Source: Lasiosphaeria ovina (Eukaryota; Ascomycota; Sordariomycetes; Sordariales; Lasiosphaeriaceae). From it: a DNA stretch of 64,000 nt. This document shows positions 57,541 through 64,000 of this stretch, in pieces; position 1 is the stretch's first letter; every line of letters begins with the position of its first letter. Location of the stretch: positions 2,862,001 to 2,926,000 of the forward strand of contig JAULSN010000004.1 in the NCBI GenBank assembly GCA_033439765.1, read 5' to 3'. The position numbers and the translations under genes were made by a program. A model generated the notes under the pieces. The model was not told where the DNA came from. It ran no database searches and saw nothing but the letters and a program-made list of their open reading frames with translations.

Positions 57541-60207
57541 ATGGAAGAGTTTGTACATGTGTGCGCTGTGCATCTCTCCGCTGCATTGTCTGCTTCCCAT
57601 AGCAGTATAGGCCGCTGCTCAATAGTCGAGATGAGAAAAAGGAATTACCAACACGATTCAAGTGGCGTTGGTGTCCTTCTTGCGGTCGCCGCACAGCGCG
57701 AACGAGGTAGCATATAACAGAATCCTACCATTGCAAATTCCATCCCGCCTCGGGCAGGTGCAAAGTGCTCGCTCACACCGGTTTCGGGGAGAAGGCGATG
57801 GTCAGTACAGTGATGTCCGTGGCACGCTGGTGCGGTGGGAGCGGTAGCTCGCTGCGGAAGGTACTTAGGACTTTAGTTTCGTGGTAATTTCTCCTAACTG
57901 CCTCTTACCTATGGCTCGGGTTGGGATTTTTCCTTACGCAGTTGATGATACGGGGGGGACATCCCGAGTCACGGTCGGGAACTGTTTGGTAAATCATAGT
58001 GTGACGGCTTGTTAACATAGTGTGTGCACGCAGATTACTTTGAATTTAGCAAATATGAGGAAGGCAAGTGCATTACTAGGTCCAAAACTAATAAACCATG
58101 GAATAAAACTCAGCTGACACGAAACAGAGGTCTCACAGGCTCCTCGCAAGTGTTTGCATGATGTATCTGAGGATGAGCGATGCCGAGCTGAGTGGCTGCT
58201 TTATAGAGTACGCGGCCAAATTGTTCCATCACTAAGGAGCGAAATAGTAACGTTACGGTGACTGACTTCCTTTGCGTACCGTTGCGCTTCCACTTTCAAA
58301 CTCCATTTACTACTCTGGTGCTCAAGAGACCGGCAGTGTGTGCTAATTACGGAGTTGGCGAAATGGCTTCAGACAAACTGGCCGTGAGAGGCCCCCTTAC
58401 CAAGAGCAATTTTTAATTACCGGTAAGAATTCATAGAGCCTACGTACCAGTTGACTCCCTAGCGGTTAGTTTGCCAGGCTTAGACAACAGGCCTGCGGGC
58501 CATGTGGGCAATCATGGTGAGCGTACATGTGGCTGTTTGTCACAGAGGATGACTCTAATCCGCAGTCGTCACGCACACAGAGAGAGAGCCAAACATGATA
58601 TTGTATCTTCTCTACATGAAACGATGCGACCTTCAGAGGTTGGGACTAATCAACCTCGGCAGCCTTCTGAGAGTTCTCATCATCCCAAAGAACCAGGGTT
58701 TCACTTACACTCTTCAGCCTTCAGCCTTCTCCGCATCACACTCGGTCCTTCCCACCATGTGCCAAAAGATCACGCACCCCCCCATGTAGCAGGTCTGGGC
58801 ACCAGTGGGTTGGCCCTGCCTATTGCCACCACGGCCGACCAGGTGGTTAACAACACGGGAACCAAATCATCAATGTTAGCGCACGCATCAGCCCTGAACC
58901 CAGAACTTCAACTCCTTTTCCCAGGCCTTTTTGCCTTTTGACTGTCGTGAGGGCCTTTTTGGAACATTACCTAGAGCCTTATAGTTGTCTCATGATGATT
59001 CCCAACGGCGCAGCCTCGACCACGGATGGCAAAGGCGTTCAAGTACGTCTTATTATATGCACTACATTTTTAGGGCTGTGAAAGGAACTAACAAGGCTAT
59101 GCGAAGTTACCTACGTGTGCGGGTCTTGTTTGCAACTCCAATCACGAGGATGACATCAAAGATCTGGTAACTTTGGCTACAGGCAATCCGACCAAAATTC
59201 CCCAACTTCAAGGACTACTATCATACTTGACGCAGTAAGCCAATTTTCTATTCGATACCTCCGGTATCACTAGCAACCTTACCGATGGCTTTTCATTAGA
59301 CAAAGCGACGGCATGCCAGCTCTGTGCGGTATTGATGGTGGGACAGGATGACCCAAACTCGATGCGCTGTTGGCTGAAGGCGGCAAAAAGACCTCAACTC
59401 GAATACTAGTGGTGGAAGACAGCTAACTGGCTAAACAGCTTTAATGTAGACAGGTTGGGCCAATTTCAAGACGGTGGGACGGCGTCCGTGTGCCGAGGTA
59501 GTGATGGGTGAGGTAGTCTTTGATGTTGGTTCAATATTGAAGAAATGGCGCACTTGATCCACCTGGCCGGTCTTCGCTTCACCGGAGACTGCGGCTACTG
59601 ATCCAGAACACCACGAAAAGGTGCCAGCCAATCGTCCTGGACCAGCTAGAACTTTCTAACTGATGCCTCCACACAAGGTCACTTGTCCAAGGCGTCATAG
59701 GCTGCTCTCCTCCCCTGGTTCATGAGTGAGATGAAAGAAAACCCGCAACTCACATCTATCAGCCTCGCGCAAGGGCGGCCAAGGCTCGCTGGCTCGCTCG
59801 CTGCGCGCGAGCGAGCGCCCGCACCAGCTGGCGCAGGCGGGGGCTGTCCAACGGCTCGTCGTGGACCGCTTGCCAGGCGGCGGTGAGGGCGGCGGCGGCG
59901 AGGGACACAACGCGTCCTGATCGAAGAACTGGCCTGGGGTGAAACAACAAGTTAGAGCCTTGCCAAATATGAACTATCAAGATGGAAGCAGCTATGCATG
60001 AGGAAATGGACGAAACCTATATCACTGGTGGCTGGTGGTGGTGATGGTGATGGTGATGGTGAGAGAAGGCGAAGCAAAAAGGAAGTAGACGAACGGGGAG
60101 CTTTGAAATAGACTGGGGATGGTCACTTCATCACAGGGCGTACTTGCTTAAACTGGCCGGTATCAGAGACCCTCTTGATGGAAAGAATTACTCAAATCGC
60201 GCTCTAA
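57541..60207. other. Intergenic, no gene seen
   Basis: About 2.7 kb. Short frames near 58471-58941 and 59695-59980 look random. A GGTGAT microsatellite is present at 60036-60062. The stretch probably includes the 3' UTR of the gene ending at 57540 and of the minus-strand F-box gene. Confidence 0.6.
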
Positions 60208-61779
60208 TTACAGGCTTTCCTTCCGAATTTGCCAAAGTGAGGCAGGAGCAACCACTGGACAGGGCAAGTCTAAACAATGGATGGCGTCGCCATGGGACGC
60301 TATGCCGGTGTGCACTCGCTGCTTGCTAATTTGGAGGGCTCCGCATGAGTGAGTCTCGGTGGCTACGCATTGCCATGTTTTCACCACCCGAGGGCTGAGC
60401 TGCATGTCCCATGTGCCCCGCCAGATGATGGATGCACGACCTCCGTCCCTATGGTAGATGAATGCACAGGCTTCCCCGTTGATGCCGTTCCAGAGAGCAA
60501 GAGTCTGCAGCTTCGGCATCCTCCGTGCGGTAATGCCAGCTAGGTATAGCAAGTCATCAATCCCCTTGCGGCTCTGCATAGTGTTTCGTAGGAATTGCGA
60601 CGTGAGCGCCAGGGATTTTAGGTGATGCCATGTCCAAGAGGAGTTGTAAGCAGTGCGGCCGAAGAAATCCTCGGCGTTGACCATATAGGCGACCGAGAGC
60701 TGCTCCAAGTCAACACTCCTGGCAGCAAAGGCCGCAGCAATCCGAGGATCCACAACACGCGAGATTTCCACCTGCGGCTGCCAGGGCACGAACTGGCCAG
60801 TTTGGAGTATCCCTGCCAGCCATTCGCTGAAATCTTCAAAGACTGACACTCTCTTGAGACTTTGTGGAAGGTGATTCTGTACCAGCTGGAAAAAGTCTGT
60901 AACCGGGCTTTTATTAGATCAGTAGAATATATATAGCATGAGTTGGATATTTTGGGTCTCATTACGTACGGTGGTCGTTGAGCACTCTCCAGTCGCGTTC
61001 CGTTCCCATAGCCGCCATGGCTCGTAGGTCATGTGCTCCAAGCCCGCAAGCTTACTCAATAAAAGCAGAAGCGAGCTTGGTTGGAGCAAACGACGTAACT
61101 GTCGACGTACGACGAAACCAGTTACGATCTCGAGACGAGGAAGGTCTTCTTTAAATCGTAAATTGATGCTTCCAAAGAGACGCAGCACAGCTGAGCAAGG
61201 GGGATTCGCAATCTGCTGCCCATTAACCCAGTCATGCTGCGTATCGTGCCAGTTGCTGCAGTTGGAAGCTGCGTCTTCGTTGTCCTTGTTGTCCGAGGTA
61301 AAAAAACACTTCTTGAACCAGTGCTTTGAGTCACTGGGAGAATGCGCGTTGAGCTCCAACGTCAAATCTCCTCTTTCGAGCTCTGGCCCTGATTCCCAAG
61401 TACTGAGAATACGGAATAGCTTCCATATTCCGTTGCTGATGATGGAACTATTGCGATATGACCAGGAGATCGACTCGATCCTTTTGCAAAGATGGCACGA
61501 GTATTCCGGCAGCTCAACATCGAGCCAAATATGCTGAATAAGCTCCCTCCTCCCGGTGCTCCGCCGAAAGACACTCTCGAACTCATCGAGGTAGGGCAAT
61601 TGTAGCTTCAGCCGACAAAAATTTTGTTTCTCTATAAAGAATTGCCATTCTTTACAGACAGATGCGAAAGAAGCCCAGCCGGGATGCTTCTGTTGTATGA
61701 CCGCCTCCAAAATCATGAGGCGAATCTCAGCGGGCAAAGCTGCCCAGAAGAAGGATGTTGGTGTCGAGGCTCCAATCAT
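60208..61779 (-). CDS. F-box domain protein
   Basis: Two exons on the minus strand, 61779-60970 and 60885-60208, joined in phase 0 over an 84-bp intron (gtacgt...ttccag), give 495 residues. The N-terminus contains an F-box: ALPAEIRLMILEAVIQQ with the following VCKEWQFFIEK, at residues about 14-50. The rest fits the fungal F-box class with irregular C-terminal repeats (LVQNHLPQSLKRVSVFEDF). Such proteins recruit substrates to SCF ubiquitin ligases through Skp1; the target is unknown. An alternative acceptor 16 bp upstream would shift the frame, so ttccag at 60886 is preferred. No signal peptide or membrane segment. Confidence 0.85.
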
Positions 61780-63475
61780 CGTTCCTTGACACCTCGCGAA
61801 GCTGTAACAGGTGCTGAGAAGAAAACGACCACCTTGGGGAAGTGTGGCATTGGCTTAGAAAGTTGTTTGAGGTGGAAGAAAGAAGTTGGCAAGTCTTTTC
61901 CTTCGTCTTTATAAGCCCACATACTTCCAACCTTGTGGCGTGTACGCTAGCACTAGGTTCGCCGCCAAATACGATATGGCTCTTCCAGTGAAAAACCTTA
62001 TTCCAGAAGGTCGCTGGCCAACGCTGGTATAACTTAACGACACCTTCACCCTGGCACTAACTTGGCCCAGCTCTGCCTTTAAAAATCGGTATTTAGCGCC
62101 ACACCCAATACCCAATACGAACTCTCCTAGGCATTTAGTCCAGAACACGAGGCAACCAGGGACACAGACAGGATGTGGTATGGGGCCCTCTCTATCTGCA
62201 CACCAAGGCTCGCTCCCCCCAATGTTTACCCAAGGGTGCCGATCCCAGTCAGGCCTCGAGAGCAACAGCTCCGATCTCATGGAGACGCAACAACCCGTCG
62301 ACGTACCTTGTTGACACCGGCCTATAGATGGCCTGTAAAGAGTCCCAGCTAATTATCAAGAGGGAATTTCTAAGACGACACCGGCAAACATGGACTGCTC
62401 CAGATCTGGAAGCATTGCTGGGTGTAGCGGGCCGCTTCGCGCTGCCTGACGCGGCTACATTTGCAGCCCGCGAGGGACTCGAGCGCCTATTCTTCCTATT
62501 TCCAACTCTATCTACTACTCTCTTCAATGCTCCTTCCCTATAACGTAAGTCAACTAGGCCAAAAGCGGAACACCCTGGATCCGGAATATACCGTGCACTC
62601 CTTTGCGAGGGCCAGGTTGAAGTCTCACGCCAATACCAGTCATTGCTCGCCCTCTTCGTTCACTCGCTCACCTTGTTTACTCACTCACTCTTAGCCCCTT
62701 TCCTCTCCCTTGCTCAGTACCTTCATCGTGACCACCTTGATCAGGCGTACCTGCCTTCTCTTACAACGCCACACTGTTGTTATTCGGTGCACTTCTGGAG
62801 CCCATTTTCGGGCCCTCAGCGATCACCCAGTCAACTCTTATCGGAGGTTATTCCATACTTAATTACGAAATATAGAGGAGACAATAAATATCTCAAAATA
62901 GAGAGAGATGTTATTCATTTATCTACCTACCTACCTAGTATACGTGAGTTGTGAGTTTTGGATATATGGGTTGTTCTGGATGGGTAATAGTGACCTGATT
63001 GGGTGTATCCGATTAATAGTGGGTCCATAACTCTGGAAAGAAAAAAGAAAAAAAAGTCGCTGACTCCGACAACTAAGATCGCCATCACTGGCTTGTCTAT
63101 GGGAGAGCGGACGGGATCCCGAACTTTCCAGTGGGTATGGTGGTATGTGACAGACATGAACACGAACAGAGATCATGTAGCCCCCTACGTACGTTCAGTA
63201 CTTCCTACCCAACCGCCATCCCGACCACATGTTCAACCCAAGAGATGCAACCAAGTTTGGCCGTGTAGATACTCACCCATCGGTGCAGAGTACATGCCTC
63301 ATATATTCCCACCGCCTACCCTGCCTGCCTAGCCAAGTCCATACCAAGTAAACAGCCTTGCTTCTGCATGCTTGTAAAGAAAAACACTATGCTGCTAGAT
63401 ACCCAATGACCTCTCAAAACGCCTCGCAGTAAACATGATACTGAACCTCCGAATCGTCAACGAACCCCCTGGTGA
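61780..63475. other. Intergenic, no gene seen
   Basis: About 1.7 kb. It probably holds the promoter of the F-box gene (left) and the 3' UTR of the gene at 63476 (right). Short random frames only. Confidence 0.6.
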
Positions 63476-64000
63476 TTATTCCTCATCGCTGCTGTCGAGG
63501 ATGAAGCCTGCCCTGGCCCTTGGCCGCGCCTTGGAGACGGCGGCGGCTGGGAGATCGTCGTCGTCGTTATCATCATCTCCCCTATCCCTAGCACCTGATG
63601 TTGCCGAATTCTGGGTGTTTCCTCCTGCGCCATTCGCCCCGCTAGGACTTAATGACAACGGCGTGCCCCGTGTGCCCGTATCGTTTTCCAGCATCGGAGT
63701 ACTATCCGCACGGGCCGTCTGGCTCGTCTGGCTGGACTCCATATCGTCATCATCATCGTTCTCCTCGTCCTCGTCGTCATCCTCCTGCTCGTTATCCCCT
63801 TCGTCTTCCTCCTCACTGGACAGTGCCGGCCTTCTGGCCGGTTTTGTCGTCTTCGTTTTCGTCTGGGACCGACGTGGCGGCGACGCTTGACTGGATGCCG
63901 AGTGATCATTATCGTCGTCGTCGTCGTCGTCGTCATCTTCATCACTGCTGGCAATGAGAGCAGCCATAGTCGTCGGCTTCTTTTTCGCCTTTGCGGGTGC
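63476..64000 (-). CDS. C-terminal part of an acidic-tailed protein (partial)
   Basis: An open frame enters from the right edge and ends with TAA at 63476-63478; the visible 174 residues are the C-terminus. It begins APAKAKKKPTTMAALIASSD, then alternates long Asp/Glu runs with Ser/Pro/Lys/Arg-rich linkers, and ends ARAGFILDSSDEE. Such tails are common in nuclear chromatin and replication proteins, for example histone chaperones and fork-protection factors, but the visible part has no diagnostic domain, so no name is given. The internal ATG at 63967 is unlikely to be the start because the frame stays open upstream. Confidence 0.7.
   Translation of the reverse strand, partial: APAKAKKKPTTMAALIASSDEDDDDDDDDDNDHSASSQASPPRRSQTKTKTTKPARRPALSSEEEDEGDNEQEDDDEDEENDDDDDMESSQTSQTARADSTPMLENDTGTRGTPLSLSPSGANGAGGNTQNSATSGARDRGDDDNDDDDLPAAAVSKARPRARAGFILDSSDEE

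Noticed and set aside
58471..58941. 156-codon plus-strand frame
   Set aside because: No recognisable domain and no plausible neighbouring exons; similar lengths are expected by chance here.

Overview
The window looks like nuclear DNA of a filamentous ascomycete, probably a Sordariomycete. Genes have 1-3 short introns (52-129 bp), the protein families are typical of such fungi (homeodomain regulator, Helo-like/NACHT STAND receptor, F-box protein, fungal APH-fold kinase), and the first half carries the mark of repeat-induced point mutation (RIP): CpA/TpG almost gone, CpG kept, and in-frame TAG/TAA where CAG, CAA or TGG is expected.

Region 1 (1-31.5 kb) is a nested transposon island. It holds an internally deleted Pogo element (about 1.4-2.35 kb), a broken fungal phosphotransferase gene (2.42-3.91 kb), and a complete but RIP-damaged Pogo element with a C-terminal zinc knuckle (4453-6313). 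A Ty3/Gypsy chromovirus spans 7720-20008. It is split by a short gag-only LTR element, two head-to-head solo LTRs and another solo LTR, most with their own 5-bp target duplication. Next come a fragment of a second Gypsy copy, a second Gypsy lineage (20380-23467), a RIPped solo LTR, and a full Ty1/Copia element with almost identical LTRs (24352-30148). A 635-bp Tc1-like deletion derivative (30842-31476) closes the island. A repeat of about 370 bp occurs in inverted orientation near both sides (4005-4385 and 30405-30770). One LTR family (LTR-A, about 750 bp) occurs five times, from pristine to heavily RIPped.

Region 2 (31.5-64 kb) is normal-GC, gene-containing DNA. It has an uncharacterised multi-exon gene (to 32942), a four-exon homeobox transcription factor gene on the minus strand (36224-38514), about 13.7 kb upstream of it with no supportable gene, and a NACHT STAND (NLR-like) gene on the minus strand (52276-55555). 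A degenerate gene relic, a small TFIIS-N-like protein gene (56799-57540), an F-box gene on the minus strand (60208-61779) and the 3' end of an acidic-tailed gene (63476 to the window end, minus) follow.

The genes do not form an obvious pathway or cluster. The main stories are the layered history of insertion and RIP in the island, the repeat-containing NLR, and the large empty region upstream of the homeobox gene. All exon boundaries were inferred by eye from frame, splice sites and family resemblance; no alignments were run.
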